From assembly GCA_964596345.1 (NCBI GenBank), contig CAZQSZ010000008.1, forward strand, positions 248,001 through 312,000: DNA of 64,000 nt, read 5' to 3'. Position numbers and translations under genes: made by a program. Below are positions 8,225 through 17,205 of this stretch, in pieces; the first letter of the stretch is position 1, and every line of letters starts with the position of its first letter. The notes beneath the pieces were generated by a model. It did not search any database and was not told the origin of the DNA. It worked only from the letters and a program-made list of their open reading frames with translations. Source of the stretch: CADEDV01 sp964596345 (lineage in GTDB: Bacteria; Bacteroidota; Bacteroidia; Chitinophagales; Chitinophagaceae).

Positions 8225-10267
8225 ATGATGTCTTTTAAACTCCATGCTCCGTTTCCCCCGGCCGGCGACCAGCCAGGTGCTATTCAGCAGCTGACAGAAG
8301 GTCTGATACAAGGCGAAAGATACCAAACACTGCTGGGTGTAACAGGTAGTGGTAAGACGTTTACGATTGCCAATGTGATTCAGAATACACAACGACCCAC
8401 ATTAATCCTGACACATAACAAGACCCTGGTAGCGCAGCTTTATGGTGAGTTCCGGCAGTTCTTTCCTGAAAACGCAGTTGAATATTTTGTCTCCTACTAT
8501 GATTATTACCAGCCAGAAGCCTATATGCCTGTTAGTGATGTGTATATTGAAAAAGATCTCAGTATTAATGACGAACTGGATAAATTAAGGTTAAGGGCCA
8601 CTTCCAGTTTACTGAGCGGCCGCAGGGATATCATTGTAGTTGCCTCTGTTAGCTGTATATATGGTATGGGGAACCCTACCGATTATGAGAATGGGATCAT
8701 TCGCATTCATAAAGGGCAGCAAATCTCAAGACAGGGCTTTCTGCACTCATTGGTCAACTCACTTTATAACCGGACAACACTGGATTTTAACCGGGGCACC
8801 TTCCGGGTAAAAGGCGATACCGTTGATATCAACCTTCCTTATGTTGATTATGGTTACAGAATTACCTTCTTTGGAGATGAGATCGAAGAAATTGAAAGCA
8901 TAGAAGTGATTACCGGGAAAAGGATCGGGAAAATGGAGAACGCTGCAATCTTCCCTGCCAACCTGTATGTAGCCCCAAAGGACATTATGCAGCAGGTGAT
9001 TTATGAAATACAGGATGAAATGACAGCCCAGGTCGAATATTTTAAGAACACCGGGAAATTCATCGAAGCTCAGCGGCTGAAAGAAAGAGTGGAATATGAT
9101 CTTGAAATGATCAAAGAGCTTGGTTATTGCAGTGGTATTGAAAATTACTCCCGTTTTTTTGACCGCAGAAGACCCGGTACCCGGCCATTCTGTTTGCTGG
9201 ATTACTTTCCTAAAGATTTTCTGATGGTTATTGATGAAAGTCATCAAACCATTCCGCAGGTAAGTGGCATGTATGGTGGTGATAGGAGCCGCAAACTGAT
9301 ATTGGTTGACTATGGCTTCCGCTTACCCTCTGCTTTAGATAACCGTCCACTGAATTTTCATGAATTTGATTCTTTATTAAACCAGACCATTTTTGTTTCT
9401 GCCACCCCGGATGATTTTGAATTAGAAAAAACCGGCGGAGTGGTGGTGGAGCAGGTAGTCCGCCCTACGGGACTGCTTGATCCTCCCATTCAGATCCGGC
9501 CCAGCGTAAACCAAATCGATGATTTGCTGGATGAGATTGATAAAACAGTGAAGAAAGGTGACAGGGTGCTGGTAACTACATTGACAAAGAGGATGGCTGA
9601 GGAAATGGACAAATACCTTCACCGTATAAATATTAAGTCCAAGTATATCCATAGTGAGGTGGACACATTGGAAAGAGTGGAAATTCTCCGCGAATTAAGA
9701 TTAGGCACTATTGACGTATTGGTGGGAGTAAACCTGTTGCGGGAAGGATTGGACCTGCCGGAGGTTTCGTTAGTTGCAATACTGGATGCAGATAAAGAAG
9801 GTTTTTTGCGGAATGAAAAATCGCTGACACAGACAGCAGGCCGGGCTGCCAGGAATGTGGATGGCTTTGTTATTTTCTACGCAGATAAAATGACAGAGAG
9901 TATGCAAAAAACAATTGATGAAACGAACCGTCGCAGGGAAAAACAAATTGCCTATAATATTGAACATAATATCACGCCAAGAACAGTAAAGAAAAGTAAA
10001 GAGCAGGTATTTGCACAAACTTCAGTACTTGATATCAAAGGATATGATCCTGCTAATCCTTATGCTATTGCCCCGGATGAGGATATTGTTACTGTTGCGG
10101 CTGAAGAGCAGGCAGAGTACAAAACGATACCACAGGCAGAAAAAGCGATTCAAAAAATTAAAAAAGAAATGGAGAAAGCCGCAAGGGATCTTGACTTTAT
10201 GGAAGCAGCCCGTCTCCGGGATGAGATGTTTTCCCTGCAGAAAAAACTGGAAGAGATGAAAAAATAA
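8225..10267 (+). CDS. uvrB: UvrABC excision nuclease subunit B
   Basis: The damage-verification helicase subunit of nucleotide excision repair, 680 residues, full length. Visible features are Walker A GVTGSGKT (residues 38-45), the beta-hairpin region YYDYYQPEAYMP, VIDESHQTIPQVSGMYGGDRSRK with the DEAD-like motif, helicase motifs TLTKRMAEEMDKYL and LREGLDLPEVSLVAILDADKEGFLRNEKSLTQTAGRAARN, and a C-terminal UVR domain (about 640-680) that contacts UvrC. Two consecutive ATGs exist; the promoter lies so close that 8228 may be the true, leaderless start. The gene is followed by an unrelated small gene rather than another uvr gene. Confidence 0.98.
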   Translation: MMSFKLHAPFPPAGDQPGAIQQLTEGLIQGERYQTLLGVTGSGKTFTIANVIQNTQRPTLILTHNKTLVAQLYGEFRQFFPENAVEYFVSYYDYYQPEAYMPVSDVYIEKDLSINDELDKLRLRATSSLLSGRRDIIVVASVSCIYGMGNPTDYENGIIRIHKGQQISRQGFLHSLVNSLYNRTTLDFNRGTFRVKGDTVDINLPYVDYGYRITFFGDEIEEIESIEVITGKRIGKMENAAIFPANLYVAPKDIMQQVIYEIQDEMTAQVEYFKNTGKFIEAQRLKERVEYDLEMIKELGYCSGIENYSRFFDRRRPGTRPFCLLDYFPKDFLMVIDESHQTIPQVSGMYGGDRSRKLILVDYGFRLPSALDNRPLNFHEFDSLLNQTIFVSATPDDFELEKTGGVVVEQVVRPTGLLDPPIQIRPSVNQIDDLLDEIDKTVKKGDRVLVTTLTKRMAEEMDKYLHRINIKSKYIHSEVDTLERVEILRELRLGTIDVLVGVNLLREGLDLPEVSLVAILDADKEGFLRNEKSLTQTAGRAARNVDGFVIFYADKMTESMQKTIDETNRRREKQIAYNIEHNITPRTVKKSKEQVFAQTSVLDIKGYDPANPYAIAPDEDIVTVAAEEQAEYKTIPQAEKAIQKIKKEMEKAARDLDFMEAARLRDEMFSLQKKLEEMKK

Positions 10268-10336
10268 CGGTTCGTAGTTTTACGAAAGGCCTTAAAGTAA
10301 TTCTTCTCTATTTTAACAAATACCATTACCCTATTC

Positions 10337-10367
10337 TTGCACATCGTACTACGGGGGGCTATCTTAG
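10337..10367 (+). promoter_or_regulatory. promoter of the small gene at 10422
   Basis: TTG at 10337-10339 and TATCTTAG at 10360-10367 are separated by 20 bp; the -7 element has one mismatch to TAnnTTTG. This gives a leader of roughly 50 nt. Confidence 0.45.
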
Positions 10368-10421
10368 CCTTAGAGAAACCGAACAATCCAATAATTGTAA
10401 AACCGAATAAATCCAATATTT

Positions 10422-10658
10422 ATGAAAAGACGTGTCCGCAAAATCGTAAACTTTTTTGCCTTTAACCTCCTCTTCTTCGCTTTATACCTGAATTTTATTC
10501 ATAAAGATAAAGTGGCCGTTGCTGACCCGGGAGCTCAACGTAATGTTGCTGCCTTCAGTGGTACCGTACTGGTAGAAAATCCTTCAGAATACCTGAATAA
10601 AAACACCATTACCGCACAGCCTGCAATCAAGAACGAGGAAGACAATACAGTAAATTAA
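10422..10658 (+). CDS. small membrane-anchored protein of unknown function
   Basis: A 78-residue protein with a basic N terminus (KRRVRKIV), a single hydrophobic stretch (about residues 10-25, NFFAFNLLFFALYLNFI) and an extracytoplasmic polar tail. I do not recognise a family. It has its own likely promoter upstream and a GC-rich terminator downstream, which supports a real, independently transcribed gene between uvrB and polA. Codon choice looks like that of its neighbours. Confidence 0.6.
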   Translation: MKRRVRKIVNFFAFNLLFFALYLNFIHKDKVAVADPGAQRNVAAFSGTVLVENPSEYLNKNTITAQPAIKNEEDNTVN

Positions 10659-10709
10659 GTTTTTTCTCTACATAAGTCTCTTAAGCAAAGCAGTTAGTTT
10701 ATACAATAC

Positions 10710-10738
10710 ACCCCGCCGTTCCCGGCGGGGTATTTGTG
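10710..10738 (+). terminator. intrinsic terminator between the small gene and polA
   Basis: Stem CCCCGCCG/CGGCGGGG (10711-10718 and 10723-10730), extended by an A-T pair, with a TTCC loop and a T-containing tail. Confidence 0.75.
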
Positions 10739-10768
10739 CTTTGTACGTATCATAGCTGCTGAAAACGT

Positions 10769-10776
10769 TAACTTAG
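10769..10776 (+). promoter_or_regulatory. -7 element of polA
   Basis: TAACTTAG, one mismatch to TAnnTTTG, ends four bases before the ATG at 10781. The nearest TTG (10741-10743) is 25 bp away, slightly long. Confidence 0.4.
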
Positions 10777-10780
10777 CAGC

Positions 10781-13636
10781 ATGGCAAAAAAAGTATTCCT
10801 CCTCGACGCTTTTGCGCTGGTGTTTCGTGCATATTATGCATTAATAAGAAACCCCCGGCTTACTTCAAAGGGAAAAAACACCAATGCCCAGTTTGGGTTT
10901 ACCAATGCACTGGTTGACCTGATCAAAAATCAGAACCCTTCCCACATGGCAGTTTGCTTTGATACGGCTGCCCCTACCGAACGTCATACAGATTTTGAAG
11001 ATTATAAGGCCAACCGGCAGGAAGCTCCTGAAGACATCCTGGCCGCCATTCCGGATATAAAAAACATCATCCGTGGGTTTAATATACCAGTAGTTGAGCT
11101 GGATGGTTATGAAGCAGATGATGTGGTTGGAACCCTGAGTAAACAAGCTGAAAAAGCGGGTTACGAAGTATATATGGTTACACCGGATAAAGACTATGGC
11201 CAGCTGGTATCTGAAAAAATAAAAATATACAAACCCGGCTACCAGGGTGGTGATGCAGAAATACTGGGACCCGAAGAAGTATGTGCAAAATGGAACATTA
11301 AAGAGGTATCGCAGGTGATAGATATTCTCGGTTTGATGGGCGATGCAGTAGATAATATCCCCGGGATACCAGGTGTAGGCGAAAAAACAGCGGCTAAATT
11401 ATTAGCAGAATACGGCACCCTGGAAAATGCACTGGCCAATGCAGATAATATTAAAGGTGCCCTGGGGGAGAAAGTAAGAAAGGGAAAGGAATCAGCGGTC
11501 TTATCCAAAAAATTAGCCACAATCATCACCAATGCCCCGGTAGAATTTCATGAAGATGATTTTAAACTAAAAGACTGGGATAAAGAAAAACTAAAAGAAG
11601 TGTTCGGTGAACTTGAATTCAAAACACTTGGTAAGCGTTTACTCGGAGATGATTTTTCTCTATCAACTCCCTCAAAAGGAGTGATCGATAAAGAAATACC
11701 GCAGGGAGTGCAAACCGACCTGTTTGGAAATATTGTAGAGCCGGTTAAAAATGAAAGTAAAAATATACCTGCTGTTGATGATGACGATGATACAAGAGAT
11801 AGATTATCTGTTGATAAAAATATCACCAACACCGCACATAAATATGAAGCGGTGGAGGGTGCTTCAGCCATAAAAAAACTGGTGGCTGAATTAAAGAAGC
11901 ATACTGAGATCTGCTTTGATACAGAGACCACCGGTATTGATGCTAATGATGCTGAATTGGTTGGTCTCAGCTTCTCTGTTACACCCGGTGAAGGATATTA
12001 TGTGCCCTGCCCGGCTGACGAGGAAGAAACAAAAGCTATACTGACGCATTTTTCTCCCCTTTTTGCGGATAAGAAAAAAATATGGATCGGGCAGAATACC
12101 AAGTATGACCTGCTACTGTTAAAATGGTATGGAATAGAAATAGCCGGCGACCTTTTCGATACGATGCTTGCACATTATGTGATAGAGCCCGATGGGAAAA
12201 GAAGTATGGACCTGCTGAGTGCCAAATACCTGGGATACGAACCAGTGCATATTGAAGAACTGATTGGCAAAAAAGGTAAGACCCAGGGGAATATGCGGGA
12301 CGTGGAACTGGAAAAGATTAAAGAATATGCTGCAGAAGATGCAGATATTACCCTCCAGTTGAAAAATGTATTTACCCCGCTTCTGAAAAAAAGAGAAGTG
12401 GAGAAAGTTTTCAATGAAGTAGAGAACCCGTTGGTGAAAGTACTGGTGGATATGGAATATGAAGGGATCAAAGTAGATGTTGATTTCCTGGGCGATTACT
12501 CAAAAGAATTGGAAAAAGATGCAAAAAAAGCTGAAGAGAGTGTATACAAGCAGGCTGGGGTACGCTTTAACCTGGCTTCCCCAAAACAACTCGGTGAAGT
12601 CTTATTTGACAAGCTAAAACTGGATCCTTCTGCCAAGAAAACAAAAACCGGGCAATACCAGACCGGGGAAGATGTATTATTAAAACTTGCCGCCAAAGGT
12701 CACCAGATTGTAGATGATATTTTAGCATTTCGTGAACTGACCAAGCTGAAATCAACCTATGTTGATTCTTTACCGGAACTGATCAACAAAAAAACAGGAA
12801 GGGTTCATACTACTTATGGCCAGGCAGTAGCTGTAACCGGAAGGTTGGCCAGTAATAATCCTAACCTTCAGAATATACCTGTAAGAACAGACAGGGGAAG
12901 AGAGATCAGGAAGGCTTTTATCCCCAGGGACAGTAAACATATTTTGCTATCTGCTGACTATTCTCAAATTGAATTGAGAATAGTGGCTGCGATCAGTGGT
13001 GATGACAATATGTGTGATGCTTTCCGGAAAGGAACAGATATCCATACGGCTACTGCTGCACGGGTCTATAATATTCCTGAAACAGAAGTGACAAAAGAAA
13101 TGCGCTATAAAGCCAAGAGTGTGAATTTTGGTATCATTTACGGGCAGGGTGCGTTTGGTCTTGCTGATAACTTAGGTATATCAAGGACAGAAGCCAAGGA
13201 GATCATTGATAATTATAAAAAAGAATTTCCCGGTATTCAAAAGTATATGGATGATACGATCAATTTTGCCCGGGAACATGGTTATGTGCAAACACTGATG
13301 GGAAGAAAGCGTTGGTTAAAGGATATTAATTCTGCCAATTTTACAGTTCGTGGTTTTGCAGAACGCAATGCCATCAACTCTCCCATCCAGGGTACTGCTG
13401 CTGATATGATCAAATTAGCGATGCAAAAAGTGCATGCTGCCATGAAAAAAGAGAAAATGCAAAGCCGGATGATCCTGCAGGTGCACGATGAACTGGTTTT
13501 TGATGCATTGAAATCAGAAGTAAAAGAATTAAAACCTCTTATTATTGAAAACATGCAGATCGCATTGCCGTTGCCTCATGACGTTCCCGTTATTGCAGAA
13601 TGCGGACAGGGAGATAACTGGCTGGAAGCCCACTAA
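10781..13636 (+). CDS. polA: DNA polymerase I
   Basis: A 951-residue repair and Okazaki-fragment polymerase with all three domains. The N-terminal 5'-nuclease domain starts FLLDAFALVFRAYYAL and includes ELDGYEADDVVGTL and LMGDAVDNIPGIPGVGEKTA with the helix-hairpin-helix. The 3'-5' exonuclease domain keeps its acidic residues (CFDTETTGIDAND, near residue 385), so proofreading is probably intact. Polymerase motif A is LSADYSQIELRIVA (about 724), motif B is YKAKSVNFGIIYGQGAFG and motif C is LQVHDELVFDA (about 900). A variable acidic linker near residue 330 joins the nuclease and exonuclease domains. It ends 5 bp before the next gene. Confidence 0.98.
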   Translation: MAKKVFLLDAFALVFRAYYALIRNPRLTSKGKNTNAQFGFTNALVDLIKNQNPSHMAVCFDTAAPTERHTDFEDYKANRQEAPEDILAAIPDIKNIIRGFNIPVVELDGYEADDVVGTLSKQAEKAGYEVYMVTPDKDYGQLVSEKIKIYKPGYQGGDAEILGPEEVCAKWNIKEVSQVIDILGLMGDAVDNIPGIPGVGEKTAAKLLAEYGTLENALANADNIKGALGEKVRKGKESAVLSKKLATIITNAPVEFHEDDFKLKDWDKEKLKEVFGELEFKTLGKRLLGDDFSLSTPSKGVIDKEIPQGVQTDLFGNIVEPVKNESKNIPAVDDDDDTRDRLSVDKNITNTAHKYEAVEGASAIKKLVAELKKHTEICFDTETTGIDANDAELVGLSFSVTPGEGYYVPCPADEEETKAILTHFSPLFADKKKIWIGQNTKYDLLLLKWYGIEIAGDLFDTMLAHYVIEPDGKRSMDLLSAKYLGYEPVHIEELIGKKGKTQGNMRDVELEKIKEYAAEDADITLQLKNVFTPLLKKREVEKVFNEVENPLVKVLVDMEYEGIKVDVDFLGDYSKELEKDAKKAEESVYKQAGVRFNLASPKQLGEVLFDKLKLDPSAKKTKTGQYQTGEDVLLKLAAKGHQIVDDILAFRELTKLKSTYVDSLPELINKKTGRVHTTYGQAVAVTGRLASNNPNLQNIPVRTDRGREIRKAFIPRDSKHILLSADYSQIELRIVAAISGDDNMCDAFRKGTDIHTATAARVYNIPETEVTKEMRYKAKSVNFGIIYGQGAFGLADNLGISRTEAKEIIDNYKKEFPGIQKYMDDTINFAREHGYVQTLMGRKRWLKDINSANFTVRGFAERNAINSPIQGTAADMIKLAMQKVHAAMKKEKMQSRMILQVHDELVFDALKSEVKELKPLIIENMQIALPLPHDVPVIAECGQGDNWLEAH

Positions 13637-13641
13637 ACTTT

Positions 13642-14394
13642 ATGAACTGGTCTCTTTATTTTAAGGATGTACAAATAATCGGCAGCCGGTATTTACTGAT
13701 TGCCGGCATTGCATTTTTTATTTGGTATGTTGTACTGCGAAAGCTGGTCATCTCCAAAAAAATTCAGCAGCGGTTTCCAAAATTCAATGATTATACAAGA
13801 GAGATCGGGTTTTCCATTGCCACCATCTTCATCATGGCCTTCATCCCGGCAATTGTCCTGGGCAGCCCGGAATTAACAAAACACACAAAATTCTATACGA
13901 ATATTAATCAGCATGGAAAACTGTATTTCTTTTTTGCCTTCCCGGTAATGGCATTCCTGCATGACACTTATTTCTACTGGATGCACCGGGCAATGCATCA
14001 TCCACGGGTCTTTAAGTGGGTTCACCTGGTTCATCATAAATCGGTTAACCCCAGCCCTTTTGCTGCTTATGCTTTTCACCCAATGGAAGCAATCGTAGAA
14101 GCAGGAATATTCCTTGTTTTTGTATTTACCATTCCCGTGCATCTCTTTCACCTCTTATTCTTTTTTTTGTTTATGATCATCTATAATGTGTATGGGCACC
14201 TGGGCTGGGAGCTTTACCCGAGAGGTTTTAGTAAACACTGGTTAGGGAAATGGATCAATACTTCCGTGAACCACAATCTTCACCACCAATATTTTAAGGG
14301 CAACTACGGGCTTTACTTCCTGTTCTGGGACCGGCTGATGGGTACGATCCGGAAAGACTATGATGAAAAATTTGATGAAGTAAAGAGCAGGTGA
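13642..14394 (+). CDS. sterol desaturase / fatty acid hydroxylase family membrane enzyme
   Basis: A 250-residue membrane protein with about four hydrophobic segments. The di-iron histidine boxes of the family are present: HDTYFYWMHRAMHH near residue 107, HLVHHKS near 130 and NHNLHHQYF near 212. Such enzymes hydroxylate or desaturate lipids, using oxygen and a di-iron centre on the cytoplasmic face. The substrate cannot be read from sequence; in Bacteroidota candidates are carotenoid-like or fatty-acyl lipids. It begins 5 bp after polA and may be co-transcribed, with no evident functional link. Confidence 0.88.
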   Translation: MNWSLYFKDVQIIGSRYLLIAGIAFFIWYVVLRKLVISKKIQQRFPKFNDYTREIGFSIATIFIMAFIPAIVLGSPELTKHTKFYTNINQHGKLYFFFAFPVMAFLHDTYFYWMHRAMHHPRVFKWVHLVHHKSVNPSPFAAYAFHPMEAIVEAGIFLVFVFTIPVHLFHLLFFFLFMIIYNVYGHLGWELYPRGFSKHWLGKWINTSVNHNLHHQYFKGNYGLYFLFWDRLMGTIRKDYDEKFDEVKSR

Positions 14395-14449
14395 TCATTA
14401 TCCGGCTTAATTATTACTAAAGTCATAAACTTTCCTTTTAGTATCTTCT

Positions 14450-14457
14450 TAAGTTTG
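14450..14457 (+). promoter_or_regulatory. -7 element of the DsbA/FrnE-like gene
   Basis: TAAGTTTG matches TAnnTTTG exactly and ends seven bases before the ATG at 14465. No clear -33 TTG is present. Confidence 0.5.
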
Positions 14458-14464
14458 CACTCTT

Positions 14465-15118
14465 ATGCAGCCTGTAATTTATTACTGTTATGATGCTTAT
14501 TGTGGATGGTGCTATGGTTTTAGCCCTGTTATCAAACAAATAGCAGAAGAGTATAAAGATAAAATATCTTTCGAGGTGCTATCGGGAGGAATGATTCCGG
14601 CAGAAAAACCCCGTCCTATTGCTGCAACTGCCCGCTATATCAGTGAAGCATATCACCGGGTGGAAGAACTAACGGGTATCAAATTCGGGCCTGATTATCT
14701 CTGGCATATTTTTAATCCTGGTGAAAGCGACTGGTTTCCGCACTCAGAAAAAGCAGCCATTGCTATGTGTATCTTCAAAGAGCTTTTTCCCGGTCAACAG
14801 GTAGCCTTTGCTGCTGATCTTCAGTACAGCCTCCATTTTGAAGGTCGTGACCTGACAGATGATGAGGCCTACCGGCATTTACTGGAGAAATATGGTATCC
14901 CCCAAGAAGATTTTTTCAGCAAAATGAACAGTGAGGCTTATAAAGAAAAGGCCCTGTACGAATTCGCTTTATGTAAACAACTCCAGGCAACCAGCTTTCC
15001 ACAGGTATTGATGCAGGTGGCTGAACAAAAATTTTATTTGCTTGCCAGGGGCTACACCGATCATGAAACACTACATCAACGGATACAGTCCGTATTAACA
15101 GAAATAAATAATGTATGA
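14465..15118 (+). CDS. DsbA-family (FrnE-like) thioredoxin-fold oxidoreductase, cytoplasmic
   Basis: A 217-residue protein without a signal peptide. The redox motif CGWC is at residues 13-16, directly after the first beta strand, followed by the DsbA-type helical insertion. A SFPQVLMQVAEQKFYLL segment carries the cis-proline region. FrnE-like members act in cytoplasmic disulfide or polyketide-related chemistry and oxidative-stress tolerance; the substrate here is unknown. It overlaps the PfkB kinase gene by an ATGA, implying translational coupling, and starts the run kinase, truncated haemoglobin. Confidence 0.85.
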   Translation: MQPVIYYCYDAYCGWCYGFSPVIKQIAEEYKDKISFEVLSGGMIPAEKPRPIAATARYISEAYHRVEELTGIKFGPDYLWHIFNPGESDWFPHSEKAAIAMCIFKELFPGQQVAFAADLQYSLHFEGRDLTDDEAYRHLLEKYGIPQEDFFSKMNSEAYKEKALYEFALCKQLQATSFPQVLMQVAEQKFYLLARGYTDHETLHQRIQSVLTEINNV

Positions 15119-16032
15119 TACTCACAATCACGCTGAATCCCTGTATTGATAAAAGCTCCAGGGTAGAGAAATTCAAACCAGAAAGTAAGCTGCGCTGCAC
15201 GGAAGTCGTCAACGAACCCGGAGGCGGTGGTATCAATGTGAGTAAGGCGTTACAGAAATTAGAGACCCCTTCTGTGGCATTATTCCCGGCCGGGGGGCAT
15301 AATGGAAATATGTTATGTTCCCTGTTAAAAGAGGAGCATATTTTATTCCATGCTGTAGATACAAAACTGGAAACAAGAGAAAACTGGATCGTATTGGAAA
15401 CTTCTACCAATAACCAATATCGTTTTACATTCCCCGGTAAGGAAGTATTGGAAGAAACCATTAAATCACTGGTTGACCAGATCCGCTCCTTTGCACCAAC
15501 CTATGTAGTAGCCAGTGGGAGCCTTCCACCGGGCCTGCCTGATTATTTCTATGGGCTGATCGTTAAAAATGCAGCTGCTGTAGGTGCCAAATGTATTGTG
15601 GATACCAGTGGCCCTGCCCTGCAGGCATTAAAAGGCAAACATGCATATATGATCAAACCTAATATTGGTGAGTTATGTAAAATGCTGAATGTGGAGTGGC
15701 TGGATAAAGAAGAAGTACCTGATGCGGCACAACAGGCGATCAGAGATGGTTTCGCAGAAATAATTGTTGTTTCTATGGGGCATCTTGGTGCCTGGATGGT
15801 AAGCGAGGATAAACGGTATTTTGTAGATGCCCCCCCGGTAGAAAAGAAAAGCACTGTTGGTGCCGGCGACAGTATGGTGGCGGGTATTACTTATTCTTTA
15901 CAAAAAGGGAAAACATTAAGAGAGGCTATTCGTTTTGGAGTGGCTTGTGGCAGTGCCGCAACCATGAACGACGGAACACAGCTTTTTAATAAGAGTGATG
16001 CAGAAAACCTATATGCCGCTATTAATGAATAA
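15115..16032 (+). CDS. PfkB-family hexose-phosphate kinase (1-phosphofructokinase / Pfk-2 type)
   Basis: A 305-residue ribokinase-fold sugar kinase. The N-terminal TITLNPCIDKS and EPGGGGINVSKAL (residues 35-47) form the sugar-binding region typical of 1-phosphofructokinase, Pfk-2 and tagatose-6-phosphate kinase. KPNIGEL and STVGAGDSMVAG (near residue 246) are the PfkB signature, with the catalytic Asp and anion hole. It probably phosphorylates fructose-6-phosphate or fructose-1-phosphate; sequence alone does not decide. No fructose PTS genes are nearby, which slightly favours a Pfk-2 role. It overlaps the DsbA-like gene and sits 2 bp before a truncated haemoglobin. Confidence 0.9.
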   Translation: MILTITLNPCIDKSSRVEKFKPESKLRCTEVVNEPGGGGINVSKALQKLETPSVALFPAGGHNGNMLCSLLKEEHILFHAVDTKLETRENWIVLETSTNNQYRFTFPGKEVLEETIKSLVDQIRSFAPTYVVASGSLPPGLPDYFYGLIVKNAAAVGAKCIVDTSGPALQALKGKHAYMIKPNIGELCKMLNVEWLDKEEVPDAAQQAIRDGFAEIIVVSMGHLGAWMVSEDKRYFVDAPPVEKKSTVGAGDSMVAGITYSLQKGKTLREAIRFGVACGSAATMNDGTQLFNKSDAENLYAAINE

Positions 16033-16034
16033 AA

Positions 16035-16412
16035 ATGAAAAAAGATATTTCAAACAGGGATGACTTATTATTACTGGTCACCCGCTTTTATGAAAAGCTG
16101 TTAGCAGATACTTCTATCAGCTATATTTTTACTGAAGTAGCTAAAATTGATCTTTCTCATCATTTACCCATCCTTGTTGATTTCTGGGACTCCGTTTTAT
16201 TCCAGTCTGATACGTATCATAAAAATGCTATGCAGCCGCATTTGGCTTTGCACCGTCAGTCACCATTACAAAAACAGCATTTTGAAACCTGGCTTCGCTA
16301 TTTTAAGGAATCGGTTGATGAGCTTTTTGAGGGGGACATTGCATTTATCGCTAAAGAAAGAGCCACAAGCATTGCTACTGTAATGCAGATAAAGACTATC
16401 CAGCTTTCCTGA
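16035..16412 (+). CDS. group III truncated haemoglobin
   Basis: A 125-residue single-domain globin. The phrases LVTRFYEKLLADTSISYIF, LVDFWDSVLF and HLALHRQSPLQKQHFETWLRYF are the group III (P) truncated-haemoglobin pattern; the His in the HLALH segment is the likely proximal haem ligand. Members bind oxygen or NO and are linked to microaerobic growth and nitrosative stress. Third gene of the tight run starting at 14465, 2 bp after the kinase gene. Confidence 0.88.
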   Translation: MKKDISNRDDLLLLVTRFYEKLLADTSISYIFTEVAKIDLSHHLPILVDFWDSVLFQSDTYHKNAMQPHLALHRQSPLQKQHFETWLRYFKESVDELFEGDIAFIAKERATSIATVMQIKTIQLS

Positions 16413-16505
16413 ATATCTCTTTCATCACCGAAATTTCCGGCTTCGTCGCAAAATTTTAAACTGGCTTACCGGTAATTCGTACCTTATTTTCCCAAAACAA
16501 TTAAT

Positions 16506-17165
16506 ATGAAACGAATTACCTTATTATGCTGTAGTGCAGCATTCCTGCTTTTTGCCTGCAACAATGAAAAAAAAGCGGATGAAGCAAAACCTGAAACATC
16601 TGCAAACTCAGAAACAGTATCAACAAAACCTGCCGGACCTCCCGACTCCGCAGCACAGGCCGAAATGATGAAAGCCTGGATGGATTTCGCCACTCCGGGG
16701 CCAGAACATGCCTGGATGGCCAAACATGCCGGCACATGGGTAGCTGATTCCGTTTTACAATGGATGGATCCTTCCCAGCCTCCCACCGTATCCAAAGCCA
16801 CCGATGTGGTGACCATGGCTATAAATGGTCTTTACCAGGTGGCAGATTTTTCAAGCACCATGATGGGGCAGCCCATGCAGGGACATGGAATTATGGGATT
16901 TGACAAAATGAAGAAGAAATTTGTTCTGTCCTGGATTGATAATATGGGCTCCGGTATTGTGCGTATGGAAGGCAGTTATGATGAGGCTACCAAAACATTG
17001 AGCATGGCCGGAAAACAATCAGATCCTGGTATGAAAACAGAAACGGATATCCGCCAGGAATTAAAGTTCCATGATGATAACAGCTATACAATGTCCATGT
17101 ATGGCACAGGTCATGATGGCAAGGAAGCCAAATTCATGGAAGGTGTTTTTAAAAGAAAGAAATAA
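16506..17165 (+). CDS. DUF1579-family lipoprotein
   Basis: A 219-residue protein with a lipoprotein signal (MKRITLLCCSAAFLLFACN, lipid-modified Cys about residue 18), a low-complexity Glu/Pro/Ser linker, then a beta-rich domain. HAWMAKHAGTWVADSVLQWMD and GYDEAT-like strands (MEGSYDEATKTLSMAG) are typical of DUF1579, whose members often start with a W-x-G-x-W pattern and have no proven biochemical activity. An envelope role, perhaps ligand binding, is an inference. A bidirectional terminator follows. A second DUF1579-like protein is encoded at 23293-23808. Confidence 0.8.
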   Translation: MKRITLLCCSAAFLLFACNNEKKADEAKPETSANSETVSTKPAGPPDSAAQAEMMKAWMDFATPGPEHAWMAKHAGTWVADSVLQWMDPSQPPTVSKATDVVTMAINGLYQVADFSSTMMGQPMQGHGIMGFDKMKKKFVLSWIDNMGSGIVRMEGSYDEATKTLSMAGKQSDPGMKTETDIRQELKFHDDNSYTMSMYGTGHDGKEAKFMEGVFKRKK

Positions 17166-17178
17166 ATCAAATTCAGCA

Positions 17179-17202
17179 AAAACCCCGGCAAGCCGGGGTT
17201 TT
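17179..17202. terminator. bidirectional terminator between convergent genes
   Basis: A perfect 11-bp stem AAAACCCCGGC/GCCGGGGTTTT with an AA loop (17179-17202). A/T runs on both sides let it serve both strands. Confidence 0.9.
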
Positions 17203-17205
17203 CTT

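Noticed and set aside
10271..10286. Terminator after uvrB (TTCGTA-GTTT-TACGAA)
   Set aside because: The stem is short and A/T-rich with no T-run, so it is not supported.
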